Source of the DNA: Orientallactaga sibirica
Taxonomy: Eukaryota; Chordata; Mammalia; Rodentia; Dipodidae
Length of the DNA: 64,000 nt
Direction of reading: 5' to 3'
Assembly (NCBI GenBank): GCA_036365145.1
Contig: JAEOAD010000024.1
Span: 10,139,501 to 10,203,500 of the forward strand
Position 1 is the first letter of the stretch, and the number at the start of each line of letters is the position of its first letter. Below, piece by piece: positions 36,693 to 48,235 of this stretch. The position numbers and the translations under genes are program-made. A model generated the notes under the pieces. That model was given only the letters and a program-made list of their open reading frames with translations, was not told where the DNA came from and made no database searches.

Positions 36693-36844
36693 ATTTATTT
36701 TTACCTTTTAATCTGAAAGAGTGATATTAACTACACTTTAGAAAAAATAATGTTGAGATTTTTGGAAGACATCACTTAATTATTCTAGCATAGAGAGGAA
36801 CTAACACTCCAATATGGAAACATTCTTTTAGGAACTGAAAAAAA

Positions 36845-36846
<2 letters not shown>

Positions 36847-36892
<46 letters not shown>
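36847..36892 (+). repeat. (TA)n microsatellite
   Basis: Perfect AT alternation. It directly abuts the left arm of the inverted duplication. Confidence 0.95.
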
Positions 36893-36893
<1 letters not shown>

Positions 36894-36895
<2 letters not shown>

Positions 36896-37073
36896 CAATT
36901 ATAGGCATATGGCCTCACACTTGACTAGATAGAGCATCTATTTTGTGTGTGTGATAGAGACAGAGAGAGAGAGAGAATGAGTGCACTAGGGCCTTTCAGC
37001 CACTATGAACTAATTCTGGACGCTTGTGCCCCCTTATGGGCATGCAGGGCATTGCACACTTGTGTCACTGTTG
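36894..37073. repeat. Left arm of inverted duplication
   Basis: It is the reverse complement of 37867-38060 with only scattered differences outside the GA/CT tract. The arm contains about 40 bp of B1-head-like flank (ttcaattataggcatatggc, then ctcacacttgactagatag) and then two thirds of an antisense tRNA-SINE. The non-SINE flank is shared, so this is more than two SINEs in opposite orientation. Confidence 0.85.
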
Positions 37074-37140
37074 CGTGTACATATATGCGGGATCTGAACT
37101 TCTCAGACAGGTGCCTTAACAGCTAAGCCATCTCTCCAAC
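36942..37140 (-). mobile_element. tRNA-derived SINE, long type
   Basis: Antisense, with gggcctttcagccactatga, gcccccttatgggcatgc, acacttgtgtcactg and gccttaacagctaagccatc. A short TSD, gagcatct, is at 36932-36939 and 37143-37150. It is the complete partner of the truncated copy at 37867-38018. Confidence 0.85.
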
Positions 37141-37255
37141 CTGAGCATCTTTTAACAAAATATCTTTAACAATTTTCTATTTGCAAAATTACTGTTAAAA
37201 TTTGTAAACAACTTGTACCAATTGATTTTATATATTGATTGATATATTGATATAC

Positions 37256-37258
<3 letters not shown>

Positions 37259-37301
<43 letters not shown>
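37259..37301 (+). repeat. (GT)n microsatellite
   Basis: About 21 GT units, inside the spacer of the inverted duplication. Confidence 0.95.
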
Positions 37302-37303
<2 letters not shown>

Positions 37304-37329
37304 CTTATTTTATATGTTCACTCATCTTT

Positions 37330-37395
37330 TGAGAAGAGTCAAATTCAGGGCCTTGCTTATACTAGGCAAGAATTCTACTGCTGAACAAAATTACT
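37330..37395 (-). mobile_element. ID-like fragment, old
   Basis: gtcaaattcagggccttgct and tactaggcaagaattctact resemble a reversed ID-type tRNA-like unit. Short and diverged. Confidence 0.4.
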
Positions 37396-37469
37396 ATATA
37401 TTTTATTTCCAAAAATACTGCATTTCTAGGTAATATGCTCAAAAAAGATTCATATAATATGATTATGAG

Positions 37470-37864
37470 TAAAGCCTGTATGACGGTGAACCTTCACCGC
37501 AGTAAATCCTCATGATTAGGAACAAGGCAGCTTTTCTGCAGGTTGTCAGCTAGGGAGTGGTCCAAGAAAACATGGACACCATCCTGCCCTGGAGAGACTA
37601 AAACTGCAGGCTGATTCAGTCTCATCTAAAATGATGGTGTGGATCAGCTTGCTGATTCCTCTTGAAATTTCCTTCAGCTAGCTATCATCCACAGGCAGCT
37701 CTCTCCCAGACAGTGTTCTTCCTGGTCCCCACAACCAGTCAAGATCTTTCATACTCACTTGAACTTCTTTTTCTCGGTCTTTTCCTTCTCCAGCCCTGTC
37801 ATGCTGGAGAAGACAGTATCTTCTTGGCTTGAGTGTTTTTCGGACTTTGTTCTTCCTATCTAGA
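37470..37864 (-). pseudogene. Unidentified coding-like fragment, broken
   Basis: The minus strand reads without a stop from about 37914 to a TAG at 37678-37680. Two stretches of the peptide look protein-like (DRAGEGKDREKEVQV and MKDLDWLWGPGRTLSG). After the TAG the same frame stays open for about 35 more codons, and a different frame then looks coding (HVFLDHSLADNLQKS). That pattern, one nonsense change plus a frame shift with no obvious introns, suggests a decayed retrocopy or old exon piece. I do not recognise the gene. It lies within the spacer of the inverted duplication and is less AT-rich than its surroundings. No poly(A) or TSD was found. Chance or a non-coding repeat remains possible. 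Confidence 0.35.
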
Positions 37865-37866
37865 CA

Positions 37867-37952
37867 CAACAGTGACACAAGTGTGCAATGCCCCGCATAA
37901 GGGGGCACAAGCATCTAGAGTTTTTTCACAGTGGCTGAAAGGCCCTAATGTA

Positions 37953-37983
<31 letters not shown>

Positions 37984-38018
37984 CCTGTCTCTGTCTCTAT
38001 CACACACACAAAAAAGAT
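37867..38018 (+). mobile_element. tRNA-derived SINE, long type, head missing
   Basis: Begins at gtgacacaagtgtgcaatgc and continues through taagggggcacaagcatcta and a CT-rich tract to acacacacaaaaaaga. The A and B boxes are absent. It shares private differences (acacttgtgtcactg in reverse) with the copy at 36942-37140. Confidence 0.8.
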
Positions 38019-38060
38019 GTTCTATCTAGTCAAGTGTGAGGCCATATGCCTATAATTGAA
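37867..38060. repeat. Right arm of inverted duplication
   Basis: Complement of 36894-37073. At its left edge it breaks off inside the SINE. At its right edge it continues into a longer B1-like element (to about 38135), of which the left arm has only the first 30 or so bases. Confidence 0.85.
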
Positions 38061-38135
38061 GAAACTGAGAGACAAGAGAATTGGAATTCAAGTCCATCCT
38101 GGGCTACAGAGAAATAATCTTTCTGAAAGAAAATT
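38033..38135 (+). mobile_element. Old B1-like SINE
   Basis: gaggccatatgcctataatt, gagaattggaattcaagtcc and atcctgggctacagag follow B1 order with many changes. Confidence 0.6.
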
Positions 38136-38780
38136 AATAATTAATAAAAATGTTATGTCTACCTAATTAAACAATGTTGAAAGGTACCTATTTTCAGGAT
38201 TCAAAAACAAATGACACAAAAGAAGAACCATGGAATAAAAACACACACACACATATGAACAACAATTTCTAAAGGTTACAATTAATTAATAGCCAAGCAG
38301 TTACCAAAACAATATATGTCAGCAAAACTATGTACTAGTAGCTGAATTATATGTCTTACAAGCCTATGAATCACCTCTCTATGGACATTTTATGAATTTT
38401 TTTCCAAGTCAATGAGCACTTAGAACCTCCTCCTCCAAGATTTCGTGACTATATTTTCTAAAATAACATTACTTAGGTGATCCTTAACTATTCAAAATCA
38501 AGACAAAATGAAGCCTCTTTTAGTGACAAAATACCTGCTTGAAAATGTGAATGCCTCCATATTATGATAACAACAGTGTGTATTTGATTGATTTAATAAA
38601 ACATTAATTTTTAAGCAACCACTAAATATTGTTAAGTATACTGTGTTTCCAGATATAGAAATCAGAACAATTTTATGAATAAATTTTCCTCAACTTTGTG
38701 TGCTCCACAGACATCTTTGCTTAATGTTTCAGCTTGTGTTTTTAAGAAACAGATCGTTCCTTCTTTTTCAAGTTATTATG

Positions 38781-38975
38781 GGGCTGGAGAGATGACTCAG
38801 CAGTTAAGTTACTCGCCTGAAAAGCCTCATATCTTGAGTTTCATCCCCCGGTACTCAACCTCAACCTATATAAACCCAGATGCACAAAGTGGTGACTATT
38901 TCATTTGGAGTAGTATTAATCTGTGGCAGTCCATTCTCTCTCTCTCTCTTTCCTTCTCTTTCTTATCCCATCCCA
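38781..38975 (+). mobile_element. tRNA-derived SINE, diverged
   Basis: Head gggctggagagatgactcag at 38781, a degraded B box, a cagatgcacaaagtggtga block and a CT-rich region. The A-tail has been lost. Confidence 0.8.
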
Positions 38976-41009
38976 CTCCTGCTGAACTCCTTTTTCTTTG
39001 TACAACTGAATAGTGGATATTCATGTAAGTTCATAACTTCCTTTACTCCCCAAAATATAACTACCATGCAGCATCTCAGAGAGGGACAGGCCTCATGAAC
39101 CTCTCCCCCATCCTTAATGGAATATCAACTGACCTTATCATTAGCAAGTCTGTTGAAGGCAATCATAGGGGCTGTGAGTTCATAAGGGCAATGGACAAGC
39201 CATCAGACTGCTATTTCTAAAGTTCCTTTCTTATTATAAACCATTGTGAATAAAGTAAAAAAAAAAAATGTGTGTCAGGACAGAAGTGAAAATATATGGT
39301 CTATAATGAAATGCTAAAATGAGAGAAGCATCCAAGAATGAGTCTACTTCAAAATAATGTGTGGAATTATCTGGCAAAAGAATATTTACTTCAAGGTTCT
39401 CATTTGGAACAGTGGAGTTCTGCTGGCTCACATTCCATACTAGTTAAATGCCAATTCTTTGTCAGAATGAAGAACATTTTATCACCTCTGCCCAGGGCTT
39501 ACAATACTCTTTTCTTATATTCATGTAGCAGTTACAATGATTGCCTAGTATGAAACATTATTTTGATTCATTACTATCTGCATGTTACATGAAAACATAT
39601 CTCTGAATCATCTTTCAGTGACAGCAGGGGAACCTCTCCTTTCAGCACAGTGGTGAGAAAAGTCTCTACTCTAGGCTAAGCTTCCCATAGAGAAGAAGGG
39701 GAGAAGTTTGAAAAGCTTCAATAAGTTGTTGATAACTGCAATACAAACAAGCATTGCAGACTAAGTCTGCAAGTGTGCAGTATTCCCTAGTCTTAAAAGT
39801 AGTTATGAGTAATCACAAGAGTAGATTTTGTCTACTATATTTCCACATGTAATAGCTTGCATTTCCTAAGAATTAATAGGAAGTATTGATTCTTAAGAGA
39901 TTTACAATGTTAGCCATTAATCATTATTTCTGTGTTTTACTTTCTAGGTTCACATTTCGAATATTTCAAGGCTAAATTTATAACTTTTTTCTATAGGAAA
40001 TAGCAAGTATTCTATGTGCATTTTGGATTGAGATATTTGTGGGGTTGCTTTGAACTCTACCCAGAGCTAGACATGTGGGTGGTCTGTCTTTCATTTGAAG
40101 CATTGAGTTCTAGAGTGAGATTCTGAGCTGTTTGTCAAGTCTAAACCAACTGCATCATGTCTTCCTTTGGTTCTTGTACAAGCTCAGAGTCTTTCAATTT
40201 ATAAGTGAAATGCCTTAGAACAAGGAAAGTACATGGAAAATTTTGATCTTATTCTCGAGAATGTCCCAACAGTAATGGCTTTTCTTTTTTTTTAAATTGT
40301 GGATGAATAAAGCTACAATCTTTCAATATAGAACATCAAATACCTCCTCATATACATATATAGCCTCCCAGGAAAATTAGCTTAAGAGAGATTCTGTAAT
40401 TTTCACAAGGTGTATCTCTCAACTTCTTGAAATCACACATCATGTCACCTCATTGAGTGAATCTGCTCCTTTCCTCATTTTTTAAAGGTCACAGGCCAAA
40501 GTGCTCTATTGTGAGGTTATAATGTGATCAAGAGCCATGTGACCTAATTAGAACATTCAGTAGGAGAGTGGATGAGTAACACAAGAAGGAAAATGAGTAT
40601 ATCATGCTACTTTCTGATACATTTAATGAAATTGCATCTACTTCCCCAACAGAATGCCAAAAAATAAATGCATAAATAAAACAAAATCAAAACAACACAA
40701 CAAAACAAAAACCCTTTGGTATATGGATACTTTTATACCAGGTGATGCACTAATTTTCCCTACCATAGTTTTTCATGATTCGTTTGTCCATGAACCAATC
40801 AAATGAGATAAATGCAGATATACTACCAATACTTTTCAAGTGTCTATATTAATACCAATTTTTGCATTCACACAAGAAATTCTATCATTGTTACAGCGCT
40901 GTTATGTTGAGGAAGCTTGATTTTGGAAGTTCCACTTTTGCAAACCTTACCAAATACTTTGTGTTTCTAAAATCACAGAAGAAAGAATTAATAAGGTATA
41001 ATAACTATT
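38976..41009. other. Non-coding stretch without recognisable elements
   Basis: No gene, SINE or LTR was recognised. An A/T-rich simple region lies near 40660-40710. Confidence 0.5.
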
Positions 41010-41024
41010 AAATATCCAAATATT

Positions 41025-41030
41025 GTGCTC

Positions 41031-41081
<51 letters not shown>

Positions 41082-41109
41082 GGCCCCTGCGCAAGGATGA
41101 CACGCAAAT
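41025..41109 (+). pseudogene. U6 snRNA retropseudogene, 3'-truncated, tailless
   Basis: These 85 bp appear identical, as I recall the sequence, to the 5' part of mammalian U6 snRNA. The 5' stem-loop (gtgctcgcttcggcagcac), the ACAGAG box (41063-41068) and the AGC triad region (41075-41077) are all present. The match stops after gacacgcaaat, about 22 nt before the normal 3' end, so the last part of the 3' stem-loop and the terminal U-tract are missing. The flanks carry a perfect 15-bp TSD, aaatatccaaatatt, at 41010-41024 and 41106-41120. Its first four bases (aaat) coincide with the last four of the U6 match. There is no poly(A). No U6 promoter (PSE or TATA at the normal spacing) was recognised upstream, so it is probably silent. 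It looks young. Confidence 0.95.
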
Positions 41110-41120
41110 ATCCAAATATT

Positions 41121-41935
41121 GAATGTTTATCTAGGAAAGTACTTATTGCTTGGATAAATAAAGAAAACAGATGTGAGACTAAAACAGTTTTAAGGTCCAA
41201 ACCGGTCAATTTCTTGATAAAAAGGGATTAATGAAATTCACATGCAGGATCTTCTAACTATTAGGTAACTAGAAAGATTTATTCTCAATGAATATTTTTG
41301 AGTAAAATGATGATATATGTTTACAGTATATAAAGAGGATAATGGTATAGGATATTTCCTGAAGTCTTCCACTTCACCCTCTTTCACCCTTTACAAGGCA
41401 TTGTCTCTTTGAATTTAACAAGGTCTAAGACTGAGAGGTCATATTTTTCCATTGTGATCATTCATACATATTTTCCTTTTAATTAGACATAGATTTATAT
41501 TTTGAGTATGCAAAAGAATATTATTTGGTTGAACATTTCTTCCTGTCCTAAGATCAACAATCATTTCCACTAACATACCAGTACTTCAAGAATTCAGATA
41601 CTATCCTCGTAATTATGCCCAAAATTGATTATTATGACATTTATACATATTAAATGTATCATTTTCTCTTTTTGCAATCTAGGATGTCATCATGTGAAAT
41701 GGGTAAAATTTCTTTAACTGTAAGAAACAAGTATTTCAGTATTTCCTTTTTTGATAGAAAATAGGTATATAATACCATCCTTCTGTCTCTTTTGACAGTG
41801 CTGTGGCTACTGGTTATATCACTACCTCCAGTATTACAGTAGAACATCACCTCAAAGACATAATAAAATAAATGAGTTCTTAGCTCACTGAGTGGGAAAG
41901 GGGGCATAAATATAAGATAATAAAAATTCATATTT
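41121..41935. other. AT-rich non-coding stretch
   Basis: Nothing recognisable. The longest antisense frame (113 codons, 41659-42000) has no domain. Confidence 0.5.
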
Positions 41936-41939
41936 GTGT

Positions 41940-42245
41940 TTGTGTATGTGTAAGGTGTACATGGTTTGTGTGAGTTTGAAATATGTGGAAGGTGGTGCAT
42001 ATGTGGAGGTCACATGTCTTCCTTGATTACTCTCCTGCTTATTTTCTGAGGACTATCAGTCACTTCATTCCATAGCCTGCCACTTTGTCTACTTGTTCCC
42101 AGAATCTCCTTTTCATCTCCCGTGTGCTGGGATTACCAGTGGGCCACACCTGCCCATCATTTAAGTGGGTCACATGGAAGCAAATTCACATCTTCATGCT
42201 TGCAGGACCAGCTCTTTATCCCCTAAGTCTTCCCCCATCCCTACA
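41940..42245 (+). mobile_element. B4-like composite SINE, old
   Basis: TG-rich start, then tatgtggaggtcacatgtct, a pyrimidine-rich middle, cccgtgtgctgggattacca, tcatgcttgcaggaccagct and an ending of cttcccccatcc. This is the block order of rodent B4, with a B1-related middle and an ID-related end. Well diverged. Confidence 0.6.
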
Positions 42246-43530
42246 TATATTTTTAAATTAATTATATTTTCTAATGCTTTGGAGTTTCTTCCTCTTTAGC
42301 ATGTAAGAAACTTCGCATGTTACATTATCAATGCTCATGGCTTTTGAGTTTCCTTTCTGCATACTAACCAGGAGATGGGATCATTCCCTGCTACATAAAC
42401 CAAGATATATGATATAACTAATCTCTCTAAATTTCTTAAAAATTCACCTTTGATAGAGGAAGCTGTCTAAAAATGTGCTTCTTTTTGAATAGTTTAATGT
42501 CCATAATTATGTGTGTGTACACACAAGCATTTGTGTCATACTTCAGTAAAAGAAAAATATTGTTGTTCAGTAGGTAAGCCTTTTTTGTCCCAATTATATA
42601 TTATCTTATTATTAAGAATATCATTTGGAATATTAAAGCAATGAAAAATTTAAAAAAAATAAAAATAAAGATAGAAAAATAAATAAAATAAATAAATTTT
42701 TAAAAATTGACAAATAATGAAAACAGGAACTCGGGAAGCCTACAACCTAAGTGAAGCAATTAAAGAGTTTCAGAATCATACAGAGGATTCTCATGCAGCC
42801 AAGGCAGGGTTTGTTTTGTAAGGATTATTAATTTTATCATTACTCAATGTCACCCAAGTGACCTCTTTTTTCCATGTTTTCGACCCTTTTAATCTAAATT
42901 TCAGTGGAAGTATCATATAACACAGAACAAGCACTGCACATGAGTTTTCTGACCACATATATGTGGGAAATGAATGCAAGCTAACACTGGAAGCTCTGGA
43001 GAACTGAGATACTCATCTACTTACTGAGATGTCCACTCAGTAGCTATTGGGAAGGTAGCAAATACAGCATTGATACATAAGACCCAAGGTCTGACTAAGC
43101 TAAATGGTATCACGAAATGCAGAACATAATCAATTCAAAGCTTAGGTGTCTTTTATTTTTGAAATGTTGTTTCCTTTCTTTCTTTTTTTTTTTTTTTTTT
43201 TTAATTTAGGTCCACCATGGGTAACTGAAATTATGGAGTGGGAAACCACATATCTGAAAGACTATTATAACTTAATGTGTGATAAAATGTTTATTTCCAC
43301 TATAAAGTTTTATCATAACACTGGCTATACTTGTCAAAATTTTCCCTTCAAAGAAAACTTCCCTTTAGTTAGTAGAGTGACATAATAGTCTTGTCATTGT
43401 ATAATTTCAACAAGCAATATCCCATTAACAAGGTGAATGCACGCTTGACTCTTTCTAACCTATCTGACCAGATAATGAAACCCAGACTCCATATTAATAA
43501 GCCCTGTAAGTTTATGGAATTTCAGACACT
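42246..43530. other. AT-rich non-coding stretch
   Basis: Contains an A-rich simple region (42650-42712) and a T-run near 43183-43202. No gene was seen. Confidence 0.5.
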
Positions 43531-43682
43531 AATGCTGGAGAAATTGCTCAGTGGCTACAGTGCTTTCATTCAAAGCCTAATGACATGAGTTTGATTCTTC
43601 AGTAGCCAAGAAAAGCTAGATGCACAAAATGGCACAAGCATCTGGAGTAAGTTTGCAGTGGCTAGAGGCCCTGGCATGCCCA
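43531..43682 (+). mobile_element. tRNA-derived SINE, short type, old
   Basis: aatgctggagaaattgctca (head), gagtttgattcttcagtagc (B-box side), gcacaagcatctggagtaag and ggccctggcatgccca. Its tail runs into (TTTTA)n. Confidence 0.8.
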
Positions 43683-43760
43683 TTTTATTTTATTTTATTT
43701 TATTTTATTTTATTTTATTATTTAATTTTATTTATTTTATTTTATTTTATTTTAATTTTA
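43683..43760 (+). repeat. (TTTTA)n array
   Basis: Pentanucleotide repeat with small irregularities, between two tail-to-tail SINEs. Confidence 0.9.
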
Positions 43761-43974
43761 GGAGACAGTCAGAGAGAGAGAAAGAGAGAGGTAAAGAATG
43801 GGTGCACCAGTTGCCTCTCAGCCTCTGTGAATGAACTCCAGACTCGTGGGCTCCCTAGTGGGCAAGTGTGGCATTGCACCCTTGTGTCACTTACATCTGG
43901 GACCTGGGTAATCCAATGGGAATTCTTAGGCTTAGCAGGCAGGTGCCTTGATGGCTAAGCTATCTCTCCAGCCC
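43761..43974 (-). mobile_element. tRNA-derived SINE, long type
   Basis: Antisense: GA tract, ggtgcaccagttgcctctca, gcaagtgtggcattgcaccc, cttgtgtcacttacatctgg, then gctaagctatctctccagcc. It forms an inverted pair with 43531-43682. Confidence 0.88.
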
Positions 43975-44244
43975 TTTTTTAATTTTTTATTTACACTACA
44001 GGTGAAATCGAAATCCACTGGAGTTAGCATAAAGAAGGACCACATATTCACAGTATCAGGTAGCTCACTGAATCTTTTATGTAGCTGAAAACTAATTTGA
44101 TTGTTGTTTGCCATAGCTATAGCAGTAGAATGGAATTACTTAGAATATACTCCTTCCATAAATAGAAGCTGAAGAACTAATAAAAGCCCTAAAATATTCA
44201 GAGATTTCTATTGTCAATACTTTTTTTTTTCCTGATTCATGACT

Positions 44245-44560
44245 ATTTTATGCTTTAAATCTTCATGTCCATGTTAAATGTCATGTTGTAACTTAATCCA
44301 CAATGTGTAGTATGGAGAAGTGGGGCCTTTAGGAAGTGATTAAATCCAGCTATGTGGGCAGAGCTTTCACGGAATAAAACTAAATAAAGGTGGAGGGGAC
44401 CAAGAGAGGCCCTTCAATGTCTTCATATGAGGTTGCAGTAAGCAAATGTTCATCAGACCATGATCTTGACATCCCACTCTTCAGAAGTATGTGAGAAGAT
44501 TGCCTAGACTCAGATAATTTATTATTATAGTATAAGTGGATCAAGACTTCTTGTCTGTCA
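44245..44560 (+). mobile_element. MLT1-like MaLR LTR, ancient
   Basis: Degraded but in the right order for MLT1-type LTRs: gttgtaacttaatccacaat, gtggggcctttaggaagtga, a gggaccaagagaggccc-like splice of the middle, tcatcagaccatgatcttga and gaagtatgtgagaa. This family predates rodents, and the high divergence fits. Confidence 0.55.
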
Positions 44561-47500
44561 TATAGAAAGTTTGATCTGAATTGGGTTTCTGCATTGATCT
44601 TACCACTTCTGGTATGATCTGCAAATCATCTTCCCTGTCCATTTGTTTCAATTCCAAATATAAGTTCACTATGTCATGTTGATAAAATGCACAAGATTCT
44701 GTAATTGAAACCTGGACAACATCCTCATTCTAGTCATTCATCTTCATGTTAGAAGAAGTGGATAGGGATTATTCCATAGGTGGTATCTATGGTCCTAATC
44801 AAGGTTTTCAGTCTCACATTGACTTTGAAATTTCATCTTTGTGTTTAATGTTAATTGTTTAGCATTTTTTGATAGAGTTGAAGTTAATACATCTGATTTG
44901 TTCATTGAAATTTTGCAAGAACATTCTAGGATTAAAAAACTACTAAAATTAATGTTCTTCAGTTCTGGAAAACTTTTCTGAACACATTTTATTTGTAACA
45001 TGTGCCTTAGCTATTACACTAAATGCCCTAGAACTTCCTGCCCCATAAGCACTTTTGGGAAAGAATTATGCCAAATTTCAATATGTCAAGCTGTGATTAA
45101 TCAACTTTGTTCCCCCAAAGATTAAATTACTACTGCAAAAGGTCAATAAATGCTAATGATTGTTATCTGGCCTTGGAGCTATGAACAGAATCCTTAAAAT
45201 GATTTTAAAAAGGAAAGTCATTTTAGAATAAATGATTGGAAAAGTCAATGGGATTTGTTACTTATGTTGGGAAAATCTTCTTTATTTAAGCCTCAACTGA
45301 TAATTTCTCAGTGTACTTTTTTCATAGGGCATTATGATAAACAAAAAAAAATCAGTCATATAGAATAAATACCATGTCTCTTCTCATGAATAATGAACTT
45401 AAAGAGCTGAAACTTACACTTTTGTTCAACAATATCTACTGAGTACATAGTATGTCAGTATTTTTAGTGCACTGACAAGTACATTTACAGAAGATGTTAC
45501 TGGCATTTAAATGGTAGATTGTGAAATATTCTGTTGTTAAATCTCATTTAAGCTATCTTATTTAAATGACAGTATTTTGAAACCATTGCACAAGAGAAGA
45601 AATGACTTAAAAAGTTATATTAAGAAATCATACACAGAGTTTATTTTTTTTTTGAAAATTCATTCATTCTATATAGCACCATATCATGCACAAGAAGGGC
45701 AGGCTGAAATGGGAATATTGAGTCAATACAAAAATTAGGTATATGAATATATTAGTAGATATGCAAAGAATTTTGAATGGGTATATAAGAGGATGATGTC
45801 TTTTGAACAGGACTATCAAAAATTAATAGAAGTAAGAGGTGAAAGTCAGTGATCTATAGATGCAGTAAGCAATTATAGAAACAGAAGCTGTGTTAGATCC
45901 TGTCTAAGGGAGCTAAATGGTAGCAGTGAGACTGGATAATTCAAATGCCTACTCATTATGGATGTCTACCCAGAGACCCTGCATTTCCTTGACTTGCACT
46001 GGCAGAAAGATTATATATACATATAGGTTTCTGAGTCTGTTTGTGTTGACCATATGTGTAGGTAGACGGAAAATGTCATAAAAATAAGTATTAAGTATAA
46101 ATTGTGTTGATATATGCTCATATGTGTATTTATTTGCATATGTGTGTGTGAGAGAGATATGAAAACATACATAACATTAACTGTGTGGAATTTTTCTCGA
46201 AGTCAAAAAGGCAAAACATTTGAATGGAAGCTAGGCAGAATTTCAAAACTATTGAAGGTAAGATTTCCAGAATGAATTGAAAGATTCATTTAGACAACAC
46301 TTGAAACACAAGCTCTATCTCAAAGCCTATTAGTAGCTCAACGTGCATAACAGCAAAGGGAAGTAGGACAGAAATAAGACGACCAAAATTGAGAAAAGCA
46401 AATAAAAGACACCAATGCAATGGTCAGAAAAATGTATGTAAATAAAAAGCAAAAGCAAAACTATGTCTAACATTTTCAGTCTATAAATTTGAAAGTGTTT
46501 TCATGCAAAAAGTAACAACAGAAAATCTGATGTAAAAAGAAGGAAAAAATATCATTTGAAACACTGCAATTATTTACTACACATGGAGATATCAAACACT
46601 TAGGCCATCATTCATTAAAATTAGAAGATTAAAAGATCAGAACAAAACTCTAGTTTTATAAATCAAACATATGGAAAAGATCATGGTATTTCTGTAAATG
46701 AAGAAAGATATATAGGACAACTTTAAAGGTCACTGTATGCAGTTAGTAAGTAAGTAAGTCTTAAGGCTTAATCAGGCTTAAGAAGACAGAAGGAATATTC
46801 AAGAGTAAATGATTACTTGAGAAACAACACATGTAAAGTACTCAGAAAGAAACAGGAAGGATTTTAAAAGGAGGACACATTTTTTCTTAAAATAGAAAAA
46901 TTATGAAGACATTTTTGATAGCCTATACTCAAAGTCATGGTAGATTTGTAGAAACATTAGGATGTTTTCCTCAGTGTATGATCCTTAGAATATTATACTC
47001 ATAAAATGTTACATGTACTTCATGAAGAAAAAATATCCTTATTCAAATTGTCTGAGAAGTTATAATCTGCTTACCTTATATACAAAATTAGCCCAATATT
47101 ATTGTGATTCTTGGGATTATTACACTTTATTATGAGTTGGAGGACTGAGGTATGCTTTAGGAGACATTAAGGAGAGAAGCTTCATGGATTTTATATTCTT
47201 TTAAATTGTGTCTAACTCCTATGTCAACAATCTTCTTGTTTGTTTCCTTGCATATTCCCTATTTGGGAGCTATACAATTAGAGAGTAAAAGTGAAGAATG
47301 AATAGGTCTTAAGCACAATGCTTTTTTATCATATACATTACTGAAAAGTACAGAGACATTCAATGTGATGCTGATACAGAAAGTTTTATTAGAGAGAAAA
47401 TTTTAATGTGGATTTCACAAGGGATATTTTTTTCCTGTAGAAAAGTGACTGGGGGTTTGTGTATAAAATATATTTATAGTGAATTCCATAGCAAATACCC

Positions 47501-47798
47501 AGGTTGCATTAAGAAGTTTGCTCAGTTGATTCTTCTACCTTCATCTACTTTGCTCAGCATTTGTGTTATGTTTAAAAAAACAAATATTATTTATGCATTG
47601 TATCAATAGGAAGAGTAGATATATAAGATTGATATGAAGAATATGTGATGGGAAATTGCCTTAATTACTTCATTATATTAGTACGTTTGTTAAGCCTGTA
47701 TTATTTTCATTATGGAAAGGTATGAACATGAATGTATCAAAGGAACAAAAGAGTAATTTAGAGAAGTAATAGTTAAGGTTCATCCAAATGATTTAGAT

Positions 47799-47799
<1 letters not shown>
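44561..47799. other. Long stretch without recognisable elements
   Basis: AT-rich. No gene, RNA or retroelement was recognised on either strand. Confidence 0.5.

Positions 47800-47839
<40 letters not shown>
47800..47839 (+). repeat. (TA)n/(TG)n microsatellite
   Basis: Short TA run followed by about 15 TG units. Confidence 0.9.
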
Positions 47840-47841
<2 letters not shown>

Positions 47842-47997
47842 TTCTGAGCCATAAATCTATGTAATTCTATCCCACGTCTGCTGAGGAAAAATTCTTAAAA
47901 TCTTAAAAAATTTCCTAGTACATTTTTACATTTTATTCACATATCAAATTTGATAGTTTTTTTCACTTTCAAAATCAAGCATAAGAGAGCATTTTAG

Positions 47998-48235
47998 AGG
48001 GCTGGAGAGATAGCTTAATGGTTAAGGCGCCTGCCTGCTAAGCCTAAGAACGCTGGTTCTAATCTCCAGGTCTCACGTTTAGCCAAATGCAAAGTGACAC
48101 AAGGGCACAATGCCGCACTTGCCCACAAGGGGGCGAATGCATCTGGAGTTCATTCACAGCTCTCTATCTGTCTTCCTCTCCTTCTCTCTCTCTGTGTCTC
48201 TCTCCAAAAAAAAAATAAATAAATAAATAAATAAA
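47998..48235 (+). mobile_element. tRNA-derived SINE, long type
   Basis: gggctggagagatagcttaa, aaggcgcctgcctgctaagc, caaagtgacacaagggcaca, then ccacaagggggcgaatgc. The gcagctgagaggctgc segment is partly deleted. It ends in (AAAT)n. TSD agcattttag is at 47988-47997 and 48236-48245. Confidence 0.93.
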
